Below are positions 27,457-38,300 of a stretch of DNA of 64,000 nt, one piece after another (within the stretch, counting starts at the first letter, position 1; each line of letters starts with the position of its first letter). The position numbers were made by a program, and so were the translations under genes. The DNA is taken from the NCBI GenBank assembly GCA_002309855.1, contig DBYD01000029.1, positions 5,385 to 69,384 on the forward strand, in the 5' to 3' direction. Source of the DNA: Bacteroidales bacterium UBA1195. Its GTDB lineage: Bacteria > Bacteroidota > Bacteroidia > Bacteroidales > WCHB1-69. The notes under the pieces were generated by a model that was given only the letters and a program-made list of their open reading frames with translations, was not told where the DNA came from and did no database searches.

Positions 27457-29901
27457 CTACCGGAAAACCGTCACGGAGCCCTGCAGGGTCAGCGGCGGGA
27501 GCCCGCTGTCGAAGGTGGCCTTCGCCACCCAGAAATAGACCCCGGCCGAGACCGGTGTCCCCCTCATGTCGCGGCCGTCCCACCAGAAGGCCTCGTCCGC
27601 ATAGTCGGGGCAGCTGCCGCCCGCGCAGTGCTGCCGCCAGACCCGGTTGCCCCACCGGTTGTAGATGATCATCTCAAAACTGCGGTAACAGCCCTTCTCC
27701 TCCATCGGCGTGAAATAGCGCGGCTGCCCGTCGCTTCCCACCGGCGCAAAGGCGTTGGGGAATTCCAACTTGTCAACAATGCGGAGCGGGCGGAAAGCGG
27801 TGTCTTTGCAACCGTTCCCATCCGTCACCACCAACATCACACTGTCCTCCATCACCTTGGAATAAATGTGCATCGGATGCCGTTCCGCCGATTGTGAGCC
27901 ATCAGCCAAAAACCACTGCCACTGCCAAATTGTATCATCTTTACTGACAGACTGATCCGTAAAGGTCACCACCATGCCCACATTGGCCATTTCAGGCGTG
28001 ACCACAAAATCAGCGACAGGACCTTCCACACTGTCCACCCGGACATGGCGTTCCACAGTGCAATAGGCATCCTGCACCCGAAGATGGTACCATCCTGCGT
28101 GCAACCCGCCCACACTGTCAGCACAAACAACACTGTCCATCAGGTAGGAAAGCGTAGCTGGAGCATCACTGTGCGCCACAATGGCAATGCTGCCGTCCGA
28201 ACGGTGGCAATACTCCGGCGTGGAAACGGCCTGCACCTCCAAGGAGACAACATGCAGTTCCGATTCGATACTTTGGGTGGTGAACCCATCCTCATAGCAG
28301 ACCTCCATGCGGAGATGGTAGACCCCGCGTTTGAAGTATTTGCGCCACACCAGGCTGTCACGAGCCGCCACCTCCTCCACGCTGTCAATGTACCAACGGA
28401 TGTGTCCAGGTCCATCCATCAGGCTGTCATGCACCTCCCCCCGAAAAACCACCTCCTGCTCACACAGCCGCAAATCCGGCAGGGAGAGATAGTGGGTGTC
28501 GTTGCCATAGAAGGCAATTTTCAGGTTACGATACATGCATGAGGCCTGTTCATGATAACTTTCTGCCGTGGAAACGCCGTAATGGTACAGCTGCAGGCCG
28601 CAGCAATGATTGGAGATGGTATAGGTCAGCGTATCAAAGAAAATGGGCATATTGTAGTATGACCATCCGGAGGGATGGTCCCGCCACTGCCCGCCTGAGA
28701 GCGGCTGGGGATTCCTTCCGTTGACAGAAACCAAAGTACTGTCCTTCCCGAATGTGGGTGTTGCCACCAGTGCATAATAAAGGGCGGAAAGAGTGTCATA
28801 AACGGTGGTGCCCTGCGGGATTTCATAGGATTTGACCAGACCTTGCCGCACCCGCTGTGCGGCAGCGGAAATCCATACAACAGAAGGGTCGCTGTATCCG
28901 TTTTGGTGATAATAGTTGTAAGTGGGCATAAAGGAATTTACGACAACAGGCCTGTTCGCATGGATATAACAACCGTTGTTTTCCTGGAAAACCTCTATCC
29001 AGACCAATTCTCCGGCCTTAAGTCCGGAGAGTTTCCCCGCTCCGTTGATATTGGTGCGGAGCGTACCGCCATACTGGCGGATATCGGTGTTGTTTTCCGT
29101 GGCCATCACCTGTACGAACTCCCTGTCCATACAGGTGACCGGAACAAAAAACTCCCGTCCCCATGTGGATTGGGGATAATACTGCTCCAATGCTTTGTCC
29201 GCACTGCCGTCTATCGGAACATAGGCTAACATCTGGATATCAAAAACAGCAATCGGATGGTTGGAATGGAAGCGGCATCCGGTAAGGTTTTCGTTGAACC
29301 GCTGGAAAAGGATATCCCCGCGATTCAATGTGCACAACGGATTGCCGTTCATCTGCACCACCGTACCATCCCGGTTTGCAAGCAGCAGCAGTTCCTGCGT
29401 TTTCGCCCCTCCTGCAAAAGAATAGCGGCCGCTCTGCATGATCATCCGGTAATCCGTCCCCCATGCCTCCACTGGCAGGAGCTGGGTGGCATCCGAAGAA
29501 TGTGTCTGCTGTGAGATGACAGATACAGATACCGCACTGTCGCTGGTCACACAGACACTCAGGTCGGTCACTTTGCCCAAATCGCGAGGTAGCCTGTGGT
29601 AACAGGCCAGAATCTGGGTGTGACTCAACGAATGTGAATAGGTATGGCCTGGCAGGACAGAAAATGGCACGGTATCCTTGGTGTGTGTAAAACAGATTAT
29701 GCCGCTGGCATGATGCAGGGATGCAATGTGGATCTCATAACGGGAACTTGTTCCATAAATAACCGTATCGCTGAGATTGGGATTATAGTTGCAGCCGAAT
29801 GAGAACCAATATTCCGTATATGGCTGCTGCGCATGCAGCCATCCCGTCCTTCCCATCAGGATGGACAGCATCACCATGGCAATACGGAATCTCATCCACA
29901 T
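27457..29901 (-). CDS. Secreted protein with IgGFc-binding-like domain, PKD-like domain and type B (CHU_C) sorting domain
   Basis: The 814-residue protein has a signal peptide ending near WLHAQ. Residues ~130-380 resemble the IgGFc-binding N-terminal domain: LLPVEAWGTDYRMI, LLLANRDGTVVQMNG, STWGREFFVPVTCMDR and HANRPVVVNSFMPTY. A PKD-like domain (PVADFVVTPEMANVGMVVTF) lies near 635-720. The C-terminal ~95 residues (LEFPNAFAPVGSDGQPRYF, MIIYNRWGNRVWRQ, YFWVAKATF) are the gliding-motility-associated CHU_C/type B T9SS sorting domain. It is probably exported and displayed or released by T9SS. It is last in a minus-strand run with the two upstream secreted genes. Confidence 0.9.
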   Translation of the reverse strand: MWMRFRIAMVMLSILMGRTGWLHAQQPYTEYWFSFGCNYNPNLSDTVIYGTSSRYEIHIASLHHASGIICFTHTKDTVPFSVLPGHTYSHSLSHTQILACYHRLPRDLGKVTDLSVCVTSDSAVSVSVISQQTHSSDATQLLPVEAWGTDYRMIMQSGRYSFAGGAKTQELLLLANRDGTVVQMNGNPLCTLNRGDILFQRFNENLTGCRFHSNHPIAVFDIQMLAYVPIDGSADKALEQYYPQSTWGREFFVPVTCMDREFVQVMATENNTDIRQYGGTLRTNINGAGKLSGLKAGELVWIEVFQENNGCYIHANRPVVVNSFMPTYNYYHQNGYSDPSVVWISAAAQRVRQGLVKSYEIPQGTTVYDTLSALYYALVATPTFGKDSTLVSVNGRNPQPLSGGQWRDHPSGWSYYNMPIFFDTLTYTISNHCCGLQLYHYGVSTAESYHEQASCMYRNLKIAFYGNDTHYLSLPDLRLCEQEVVFRGEVHDSLMDGPGHIRWYIDSVEEVAARDSLVWRKYFKRGVYHLRMEVCYEDGFTTQSIESELHVVSLEVQAVSTPEYCHRSDGSIAIVAHSDAPATLSYLMDSVVCADSVGGLHAGWYHLRVQDAYCTVERHVRVDSVEGPVADFVVTPEMANVGMVVTFTDQSVSKDDTIWQWQWFLADGSQSAERHPMHIYSKVMEDSVMLVVTDGNGCKDTAFRPLRIVDKLEFPNAFAPVGSDGQPRYFTPMEEKGCYRSFEMIIYNRWGNRVWRQHCAGGSCPDYADEAFWWDGRDMRGTPVSAGVYFWVAKATFDSGLPPLTLQGSVTVFR

Positions 29902-29917
29902 TTTACTGTGCTAGCAC

Positions 29918-31192
29918 CTACTGTTTTATCAGCTTTTTCACACAGAAGCCCTTTTCCGTGCGGACGCGGACAAGATAGATGCCCTGTGGCAGTGCGGAGA
30001 CATTGGCATGTGAAGTCCGCTCCGTGCGCAGCAGCACCTGTCCGGAAATGTTGCTTACAACAATCTCCTCCACCATCGATTCGGAATGCACGGTAAAGAC
30101 ATCTCCAGCAGGGTTCGGGTAGAGGGTCACAAAGGCCGATGCGGGTTTCAACGGCTCCCTAACGGCTATCTCCCCATCGAAGCAGGCCTGGAGCATGGTA
30201 TCCTGCGTCACCGTGACATGCAGTGCGTTTGACGTGGATATGACCTTCCCGTCTTTGGTCTTCCAGCCGGTGAAGGTGCAGCCGCTGCGCGGGTACGCCA
30301 CCAGCGTCAGCTTTTCACCCTTTTTGTAGAAGCGGTTCTCAAGACCTTCAACATAGCCCTTGCGCTTGTTGTTGAAGCATACCCCGACCGAAATGCCGCC
30401 AGCCTCTATCATGAAGTCCTTCCACACCGGAGTGTTCTTATAAGTCTCCACCGCCGAGGTCGGCACAACAAGCCGGCATTTGGAACGGTCAACTTTGTAA
30501 AAAGTATGTGCCATATATCCATCAGGATTAGTTGGTGTAGGTTCGTAAGGATAATGAAATGTAGGCGGAACAATACTTAGACAGACAATATTTCTTAATA
30601 AAGAATCAAAACAAAAAGCTGTACACAAATGTCGCAAACCGGCAGGAAGAATCGTAGAGGAAAGCGTTGTTCTTTCAAATGCAGCAAACAATGTATCCAC
30701 TTTATAAGGCACATTGACATGGGTTATCTTATTGGAGGAAAAACTACACCCGCTGAGATAAAAAACATTTTTTGGCAATATTAAAGTGTCATGTAATCCT
30801 GTAGAACTAAATGCAAAACCATTGATAGAATCCACATTATCAAGAAATACAATATGTCTTAAATTGCTGTCTTTATTAAAAGCATTCATCCCGATACAGT
30901 TCAGACTCTGCGGCAGACTCGCGCCAACCAATTTGTAACATCCTGAAAGAGCACCTTTTGAAATATATGTAATTCCTTCACCAATAATCGCGTACTTGAT
31001 ATTTTTCTTATTATAGCCCCAAGGAATAGTGCGACCTTCAACGTGGCCTATCCGACCCTTCCCTGTGAATACGATTGTATCACCTTTCAGTTCCCAATAG
31101 GTGTCTGAATCCCAAATGCGCTGTGGCTGGGAATATGCGGTCATAGCAAACAGAATACAACATGCTGCAATAAGATAGAACTTTGGTTTCAT
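29918..31192 (-). CDS. BspA-like leucine-rich repeat (LRR_5) protein with T9SS type A sorting domain
   Basis: The 424-residue protein has a signal peptide (MKPKFYLIAACCILFAMTAYSQ). LRR_5-type repeats follow between about residues 60 and 240 (ITYISKGALSGCYKLVGASL, NCIGMNAFNKDSNLRHIVFL). A Listeria-Bacteroides repeat-like segment (FYKKGEKLTLVAYPRSGCTF, GWKTKDGK) follows. The last ~75 residues are a T9SS type A domain starting at LYPNPAGDVFTVHS and ending KKLIKQ. Such proteins are exposed on the cell surface and often bind host proteins or polysaccharide. The ligand here is unknown. The ATG lies 21 bases after the stop of the cysteine-rich gene. Confidence 0.9.
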   Translation of the reverse strand: MKPKFYLIAACCILFAMTAYSQPQRIWDSDTYWELKGDTIVFTGKGRIGHVEGRTIPWGYNKKNIKYAIIGEGITYISKGALSGCYKLVGASLPQSLNCIGMNAFNKDSNLRHIVFLDNVDSINGFAFSSTGLHDTLILPKNVFYLSGCSFSSNKITHVNVPYKVDTLFAAFERTTLSSTILPAGLRHLCTAFCFDSLLRNIVCLSIVPPTFHYPYEPTPTNPDGYMAHTFYKVDRSKCRLVVPTSAVETYKNTPVWKDFMIEAGGISVGVCFNNKRKGYVEGLENRFYKKGEKLTLVAYPRSGCTFTGWKTKDGKVISTSNALHVTVTQDTMLQACFDGEIAVREPLKPASAFVTLYPNPAGDVFTVHSESMVEEIVVSNISGQVLLRTERTSHANVSALPQGIYLVRVRTEKGFCVKKLIKQ

Positions 31193-31213
31193 GGTATTAT
31201 TCTTTTATTTGGT

Positions 31214-31990
31214 CTAATTATATTTTTCACGTGTGTCATCACAAGGATCCTCTCCCTGGCTATCAAGAAAAACCTGAAGTATCATCCTACGCTGTTCTTC
31301 TGAAAGGGAGCAAGGATTATCCGGATCACTGAAAATATCATATGAAGATTGCTCTTTCTTAGATCCACCATGGTAGTTTAGTGAAAATTTATCACTGACG
31401 ATCACATTATCTGCATTATTACAATCATATAACTCGAATTCCAACCTTTTCAACCGTCCATTACAGCACCATCTTTTGAATCTGATGCAAAAACCAAAAA
31501 CATCCAAGTCTGTAGAATCACAATCAATAGGATTGGGCACCGCCGGTGCACAACAGCTATTCAGATATTGTGCCAAGTCAACCAAGTCCTGTAATCCACT
31601 CAAATGATTACTATATGCCCATGGACCTGAAAAATAAGCACAGGAACACAATTCGCATGTATGTGTTCTTATGTCCCAATAATATCCCCATCTCCAACCA
31701 CCATTGTAATACTCTACATGATATGTCTCATAATCAAGAGTATCATAAACACGTTTGGTCATACAATCTGCCAAATAAATATTTCCATCAATCACACATC
31801 TCGGTCCACAACTATCCACAGAATTAAAACACATAGCGACTATCCTGAAACATACCTTATTACCAAATCTATCAGTTGTAGATACAACTTCATTTAACAA
31901 AATAGGAACTTGTGCAGTTGCAATTTGCACTGTTGTTAACAAAATTACCATTCCTAATTTGGCAAATGTTTTGATATAAAACTTATTCAT
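31214..31990 (-). CDS. Secreted cysteine-rich protein of unknown function
   Basis: The 258-residue product has a signal peptide (MNKFYIKTFAKLGMVILLTTVQIATAQ) and 17 cysteines in about 230 mature residues, including CELCSC, a CC pair near NSCCAP and another in RWCCNG. No known domain is recognised. The cysteine content suggests several disulfides after export. No sorting domain is present, so it is either periplasmic or secreted by another route. Base composition is clearly more A+T-rich than most neighbours. It leads a probable three-gene operon with the LRR_5 and type B CTD genes, from a TAnnTTTG box about 80 bases upstream. Confidence 0.75.
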   Translation of the reverse strand: MNKFYIKTFAKLGMVILLTTVQIATAQVPILLNEVVSTTDRFGNKVCFRIVAMCFNSVDSCGPRCVIDGNIYLADCMTKRVYDTLDYETYHVEYYNGGWRWGYYWDIRTHTCELCSCAYFSGPWAYSNHLSGLQDLVDLAQYLNSCCAPAVPNPIDCDSTDLDVFGFCIRFKRWCCNGRLKRLEFELYDCNNADNVIVSDKFSLNYHGGSKKEQSSYDIFSDPDNPCSLSEEQRRMILQVFLDSQGEDPCDDTREKYN

Positions 31991-32069
31991 AATAAGTTAG
32001 AATATTACCGCATACAAGTCAAACTGCATTCAACTTACAAATGCAACTTTGGTTAAAAATTAATTTTTG

Positions 32070-32077
32070 CAAAAGTA
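32070..32077 (-). promoter_or_regulatory. Promoter -7 box for the cysteine-rich/LRR/type B operon
   Basis: The minus strand reads TACTTTTG, matching TAnnTTTG, 80 bases upstream of the ATG at 31990. It implies a longer 5' leader than the other promoters here. Confidence 0.55.
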
Positions 32078-32155
32078 GTAAAAAAATACTCATACGCGGA
32101 TTAGTACATGACAAAAATTTAATCTAAAAAAAATATTATATTGATATTAAAGTAG

Positions 32156-33790
32156 TTATTTATTGTTATCGTTATTGTTGTTGGAATCAAACACTTTGTC
32201 TTTAACCAGCTCCTTAAAGTCTGAAGGCATTTTTGTCGCAGTGGAGACCCTTACGGAAGCCCCCCTGTCGATAATGTTGATGAACCGGTAGTATTCATCA
32301 TCTATGCCTTTGCCGTTGAGAATGACGGAAGGGTAGTGCCGCCGGTCCACTATCACGTTGGCGGCGTTTTCCAGGCCATATTTTCTCAACAGGATGTCGG
32401 CGTAGTTTTCACCCGCCCGTTCCAACAGGACAAAATATACCCCATGCGCCTCATATTCGTTCTGGTGCTGCCGCATCTCATCCAACAGGTATTCCAAACA
32501 ATGTCCGCATGGATAATTCATATTGATAATCAATATAATGTTGTCCTTTTTGATGGGAATGCCAAGATTTTTGAAAAACACATTGACGGGTATTTTCCCA
32601 TCAGGCAGAACCGTTGCGGCAGGCTTGTATTTTTTCATGAACTCGTCAACCGGGCATGGTGTGGTCTTGTCCGTAAGGCTGACTTCATAACAACGGTTGT
32701 CATCCTTGCTTTGCGCCCTCCAGCTTCCGTTGCTGTAATATGGAGTGTAAAAATGTTCGTCCTCACAAAGGTAGCCTAATGAGTTTAGGTTGGAATCCAG
32801 TAGCTGCACAATCCGTGTCCTGCCAAAGCTGCGATTGGCATACAATTGGATGGTGCGGGTATAGATATTTGATTTGTAGTTCCATTCAGGTGCCAAAAAT
32901 TTGAATGTGCTGTATATGGAATCCGGTTTCATGGAGGCGGAATCGGTGTTATGGAAAATGCAGCTGCAGTCACCTGTTAAAAACAGACTGTCCTTGTCAA
33001 AATCATAGCAGTAGATGTTCGGAGAATTGGTGAAGCTCACAATGAGCATGCGCTTTTCATTTCCCCGCCAAGTTGGATGGACGGCTGTGGGAAAAAGACT
33101 CTTTACATAACGTTTTCCGATTTCCTCTTGGGGATATCTGATGTTCAGCATACGGCAGGTGTGATTCCGCAGGTCATACAACCCCATCAGCGGCAGGTTA
33201 ATGAAATCATTTACAGGCCGTAATACATTCAAATCTGCAAAGGCGAATGGAATCAGCAGTTTGCCGTCAACAATACGGTCCTGCATTTTGTCGTTGGAGT
33301 AAAAAATGCTGTTGTGATATGAACCCCTATAGATATATGGGATATCATTCAGACTGTAGGTGTCCACAATCCCCCCATCTTTATTGATCATCACAAAATC
33401 AGGATTTGTGGTGTCCACATAGACACTTAGGCGGTCAAAAAAGAGAAAAACCGAATCATGGTTATGATAATAGATGGAGTATATCGGAAGTTTTGGAATC
33501 CGATCCAAAGGAATTTGGCGAACACGGTTTGATGTGTGGTTATAGATGCAAATGTTCTTTTGTTTCATATCCAGACCGATATGGAACAATGTGTCGTTTA
33601 TCGTCCTGTTCATGTTCATCATCCACCAGTGTGAAAGGTGTGAGGTGTCCATATATGTGTTGAAATTAATTTCGTCCTGACAAGGCAACCCGGTCGAAAA
33701 AGGATATATACCGACACTTTTATGTGTTGTTGTGCACGAAATCCCTATAAACAGAAGGAGTAATGAAAACAGGTGGAATGATTTATTCAT
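32156..33790 (-). CDS. Putative lipoprotein: DUF4221-like beta-propeller region plus C-terminal thioredoxin-like domain
   Basis: The 544-residue protein begins with a lipoprotein-like leader (MNKSFHLFSLLLLFIGISCT, Cys19). About 360 residues follow with blade-like repeats resembling the Bacteroidetes DUF4221/6-bladed-propeller proteins. The assignment is by general pattern only. Residues from about 405 form a thioredoxin/TlpA-like domain: IPIKKDNIILIINMNYPCGH with a CGHC active-site pair, then GVYFVLLERAGENYADILL and DRRHYPSVILNGKG. CGHC is the motif of oxidising PDI-type enzymes, but redox direction cannot be deduced. The C-terminus is an asparagine-rich tail (SNNNNDNNK). The ATG is 20 bases after the histidine kinase stop, suggesting one operon. 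Confidence 0.75.
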   Translation of the reverse strand: MNKSFHLFSLLLLFIGISCTTTHKSVGIYPFSTGLPCQDEINFNTYMDTSHLSHWWMMNMNRTINDTLFHIGLDMKQKNICIYNHTSNRVRQIPLDRIPKLPIYSIYYHNHDSVFLFFDRLSVYVDTTNPDFVMINKDGGIVDTYSLNDIPYIYRGSYHNSIFYSNDKMQDRIVDGKLLIPFAFADLNVLRPVNDFINLPLMGLYDLRNHTCRMLNIRYPQEEIGKRYVKSLFPTAVHPTWRGNEKRMLIVSFTNSPNIYCYDFDKDSLFLTGDCSCIFHNTDSASMKPDSIYSTFKFLAPEWNYKSNIYTRTIQLYANRSFGRTRIVQLLDSNLNSLGYLCEDEHFYTPYYSNGSWRAQSKDDNRCYEVSLTDKTTPCPVDEFMKKYKPAATVLPDGKIPVNVFFKNLGIPIKKDNIILIINMNYPCGHCLEYLLDEMRQHQNEYEAHGVYFVLLERAGENYADILLRKYGLENAANVIVDRRHYPSVILNGKGIDDEYYRFINIIDRGASVRVSTATKMPSDFKELVKDKVFDSNNNNDNNK

Positions 33791-33810
33791 TTTATGAAAG
33801 TTTTATCCGC

Positions 33811-35310
33811 CTACGCTTCCGGCAGGGTGATGCGGAAAGTGGTGCCCTTCCCCGGTTCGGTTTTCCTCACCTCGATCTTCCCGTGGTGGTAGCTCTGGAT
33901 TATCCGCTGGCAGAGTGTCATGCCCACGCCCCAGCCCCTGGTCTTGGTGGTGAACCCCGGCATGAAGACCCTCCGTGCATTCTTGCGGCTCATTCCCTTC
34001 CCGTTGTCCTGCATGTCAATCCAGATGTTTTTCTTTTCCTTGCCGCAGGTGATACGGATAAACCCTTCGCCCTCCATGGCATCCACGGCGTTCTTGCCCA
34101 TGTTTTCCAGCACCCATTCAAACAGGTTCCCGTTGAGGTTGGCGTACAGCGGCGTGTCGGGCGCCTGCAGTTCAATGGTGATCTTCCCTGAAATCCTGGT
34201 TTTGAAATAGCTGATGAAGTGTCGGATGCGTTCCACAATGTCCATCCGCTCCAATTCAGGTGTCGATTCGATGTTTGAGAAACGGCGGCTCACAACATTG
34301 AGCCGCTCCACATCCTTTTCAATCTCGGTGATGATTTCCGGATTGACCTGCTCGCTCTTCAGTATTTCCGTCCAGGCCATTAGTGCGGAGATGGGTGTGC
34401 CCAACTGGTGGGCGGTCTCCTTTGTAAGGCCGGTCCAGAGGCGGTTGCGTTCCATCTGCCTGCTATACAACAGCATGATTATAAGGATTATGAAGAAAAT
34501 GATTATGCTGCTGCCCAGTATGAACGGGAAGATGCGCGTCATTTTCAACACATTCGATTCGGTGTAAAAGACATATGCCGTGTGCGGGCCGTACTTGATG
34601 CGGAACGGCGCGGACTGCCGCTGCATCTGACGGAGTGTGTTTGCCAGCAGCTCAGGGTTACGGGTTATTGAAGAGTCCACGTTGCCGAAAGTGTACACCT
34701 TTCTGCGGGTGGAGTCGGTGACCACGACCGGAACGGAGGGGGCGTTGCGGATGACATCGTTGGTGAAATCCTCGAAATTTTCGACCAGCAGCTCGCGCAA
34801 CTGTACGCTCAGGTTTGATTCCTTGTAGTGCAGGTAGATGTATTTCCCCGGAAGAAAGCGGATGGGGATGGTCTCGTAATGCTCTTCGACCAGCGCCTGC
34901 TGCAGCTTTTCCCGGCTGTTGATGCTCTCAAGGTACTCCGCACTCACATTCCGTGATGCGTTGATGTTGTAGTCCTCGTCGGTCAGGATGTATGGGATTG
35001 ACTTGTTGGAGTTGATCAGCTGCTCGTAAAAGGTCATGTCCACATTGTTGGGAATGTCGATAATACGCTGGTAGACGGATGCATATATCTGCGCCCTGCT
35101 GTTCTCCATGCTGTCAATCTGGTCGAAAATCTCCTTCGTGTCCTGAATCATCTGCGATTTTTTCTGGACAGCGTTCGCCCAAAGGGCGATGTTGTTCTTT
35201 TCCTCTGTCTTCAGCTTTTCAATCAGGCTGTTCGAGAACATCAGCAGCCCGATAAAGACCATCGAGAAGACCAGCAGCAGGATTATTATGATGCGTTTGC
35301 GGTAATACAT
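33811..35310 (-). CDS. Sensor histidine kinase
   Basis: The 499-residue protein has two membrane spans (about residues 6-26 and 261-283) enclosing a ~235-residue periplasmic sensor region of no recognised family. The H-box is GLTKETAHQLGTPISALMAW with phospho-acceptor His301. The ATPase domain shows the N-box near VLENMGKNAVDAMEG, then DNGKGMS and GWGVGMTLCQRII. No receiver domain or response regulator is encoded next to it, so the partner is elsewhere. It begins only six bases after the stop of giant protein A and ends 20 bases before the thioredoxin-like lipoprotein. This is consistent with one transcript linking a surface protein and a sensor. Confidence 0.95.
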   Translation of the reverse strand: MYYRKRIIIILLLVFSMVFIGLLMFSNSLIEKLKTEEKNNIALWANAVQKKSQMIQDTKEIFDQIDSMENSRAQIYASVYQRIIDIPNNVDMTFYEQLINSNKSIPYILTDEDYNINASRNVSAEYLESINSREKLQQALVEEHYETIPIRFLPGKYIYLHYKESNLSVQLRELLVENFEDFTNDVIRNAPSVPVVVTDSTRRKVYTFGNVDSSITRNPELLANTLRQMQRQSAPFRIKYGPHTAYVFYTESNVLKMTRIFPFILGSSIIIFFIILIIMLLYSRQMERNRLWTGLTKETAHQLGTPISALMAWTEILKSEQVNPEIITEIEKDVERLNVVSRRFSNIESTPELERMDIVERIRHFISYFKTRISGKITIELQAPDTPLYANLNGNLFEWVLENMGKNAVDAMEGEGFIRITCGKEKKNIWIDMQDNGKGMSRKNARRVFMPGFTTKTRGWGVGMTLCQRIIQSYHHGKIEVRKTEPGKGTTFRITLPEA

Positions 35311-35316
35311 CGCGTT

Positions 35317-38300
35317 TTACCGTACAATGTTCATTTTCCTTACCTGTTGCCGGCCGTCGTATTCCATGCGGTAGTAGTATAGGCCGTCTGCCCATCCCTC
35401 GGTGCTGATGCTGACGGTGTTCTCACCGGCCTGCGCCTGGATGCGCCTGCGGTTGATCAGCTGCCCGTTGGCGGAGAGCACGGATATTGTCACCTCGCCA
35501 CCCTGCGGTAGCGTGAACGGTATGGCGGTCATGTTGGAGGCGGGGTTGGGTATGTTCTGCCCAAGCCGCCAGTCCATACGTCTTGCAATGCGGATGCCGG
35601 TGGTGTCGGTTCCGGTGGTGTCGGTTCCGGTTGTGTCCGTTGTGTCCGGCACATTGACCTTTCCGGTGAGGGAGATGCTGTTGTCACCGGTGGCGGCATC
35701 GCAGGGGAGCAGCGCCTCCAGCCTGAAACTGAAGGTGGGGTTCTCCTTGGTTGCGAATGGCACCACGAAGGGCTGTGAGAGCTGTTGTGTCACGGAGTCG
35801 CCGGCCTTGATGTGCGTGCGCAGCGTGTCCGCGAGCAGGGCCTGCCCGTTGGCGTACATGCGCAGGACAACCCTGTCCACAGGCACGTTGCCCTTGTTCG
35901 TGACCGTGGCTTTGATCTGCAGTTGGTCATCACCGCTGTACAGTGTTATGCTGTCGATGCCGGAGACGGCCGCCAGCGCGATGTCCTGGCTTATGGATAT
36001 GGATCCGCGTGCGGTGTCGTTGGTGGGGTCGTCATCAGGTGTGGCGAGGTGCCCCGTGAAGCTGTATGCACCTTCGGCGGAGAGGTCGAGCGCGGTGGTG
36101 ACGGTGACGGTGTCGGAGCCGTTGCCCGGTATCGTGGTGCGGTATGGCAGCGCGAAGTTGCGGCTCGCCGCCCCGCTCACCTGCACCATGACGGTGTCGT
36201 CCACGGCTGCTGCAGCCGCTGTCTTGTTCTCCACGACCATCCGCAGCGTCAGGTTCTGCAGGCTGCATGCGGAGAGTTTGTCAATGTCGGGGAGCAGCAG
36301 GCTTGCGGCGAGGTCGCGCCGTGCGGAGATGCGGACGCGGTCGATGCGCTGCCCGGCGCCTCCTGCCACGCCCTCAAGCACGATGCAGAGGCACTTCGAG
36401 GAGGTGAACCTGTCAAGCTGGTATTCGTATGGCTGCCATCCCGCTGTGGCCGCTGCCGCGCAGAGCCGTCCGAGGACGGTGTATGTAGCGCCTCCGTCGG
36501 TTGTGGCTTTGACGATGAGCGAGTCACCCTGGTTCTTGCCGTTGTGGTGCGCGTACCAGAGTGTGAGCTTGGGCTGCACCGCCTGGTAAACGGCGACGGA
36601 GTTGAGGATGGCCGCGGTCCTGGCCCCGGTCTGGCTCCCGCCCTCAAGCGTCAGGCATCCGTTGCCGAATGCGGACGCGGGCGTGCCGGTCGTCGCGCAT
36701 CTCCACTTGAGGCTGCCGCTGATGCACTCCTGCACCAGCTCCTGTGGCATGGCTGAGAAGTCGGCGTCGAAGGGGAGACTGACGCGGTAGGCGTTGTACT
36801 CCATGGATATGGTGTCGTTGGTGGGGTTGTGGTCGGCGGTGTCGGAGAGGGTGACGCGGATCTTATAGATGCCGCCGTTCGCCGTGTTGAGCCTCATCGG
36901 GCGGAACTTGCCGCTCTGTGCGGGGTCGAGCTTGCCCTGCCTGATGGTGGTGTCTTTGGAGAGGCTCACCGCCCCTGTGACCGTGACGCGGATCTTCAGC
37001 GGTGACTTGGCGAAATCTGCGGCGATGTTGCCGATGTTGGAGATGGTCACCTCGATGTCGGTGAAGTCACCGTGGCAGGCGACGGCTGATGTCGGGTCTG
37101 GGTTCACGAAGGCCACTGCTACAAGGTCGGCCTCCAGCTTAAGATTCCCGCTGTAGCAGCCCATGGTGGTGACGGTGTTGCGGGTTTTGCCGAGGATGTC
37201 CCTTGTGACGTTGTTGAGGCGGTTGCAGGCGAATGCGCTGTAGTCCTTCAGCTCGAGGCTTGTCGCCTGCTGCACGAACTGCGGCTGCACGGCGACGGAG
37301 TGCGCGTCCTGCCCGGTGTTGCTCCTCCAGTCCGCCAATGTGGCTATGGCCTTACCGAAGTATCCGACCATGTTCCGGGCGTGGTAGTTGTTGTAGTCGA
37401 GCACGTAGTAGCTGGATATGGACATGGGCACCTTCTCGATGTATATGGGATATGCTGTTGCACCCTCCGCCACCAGCAGGTTGTTGAGGAGGTTGAAGGG
37501 CTGCTTGCCGCTGTTGTTGTAGAGTCTGACGGCGTAGGCGTTGCCCTTGTCGCACCTCACGAGGACGCTGTTGTGGGCGATGTCCCATTCCTGGTATGGG
37601 TCGGTGAGTGTTATTCCGTATGCGAACTTGGTGCCGGTGAGTGTTATCTCGGAGTTGGAGAGCAGCCCCTTCGCGCTGGTGTTGATGTAGGTCGACAGGA
37701 CGATGCCGTACACCCCTGTCGCCTCTGCGCGGACGCGGTTTGCGTCGATTGCGTCGATGTCGTTGTAGGAGTGGAACCAGAGGCCGCAGTACTCGTCGGC
37801 GCCCTTGCGCCCCGTGATGTCGTTGGCGCGGACGCTCCTGTAGTGGGCGTAGCTTTCGCTGTAGAGGCCGTATGCGGCGGCCTCCTTCAAGGTGTTGCTG
37901 TCGATGGTGAGCGATGCGGACGGCATGTTGGTTGTGGAGCCTGCCATGCACGCCATGTGGATGTTGTATGCGCCTCCCTCAATCCTGTTGCAGACAAGGC
38001 GGACATCCTGCATGAACAGGGTGCTGCCGGTGGGGTTGTTGTACCTGACGGCGGCCTCGGTCTTGACGGCGGTGATGGAGGCCTGTATGTCGCAGTTGCG
38101 GATGAGTATGTTGCGGACCATGCCTTCGAATGCAACGCCGCACTCCGCCTTGGATGTGTTGCCAAAGGCCACCCCGTCGAAGATCCAGTGCATGGCGTTC
38201 TTGAGGGTGGCTCCGTTGGTGCCGTTGTCGAAGCGGACGGTTGCTCCCTTGTCGGCGGTGATGCGGATGGTGCTGGTGGCGCTTGAGCCCGGCACGGAGT

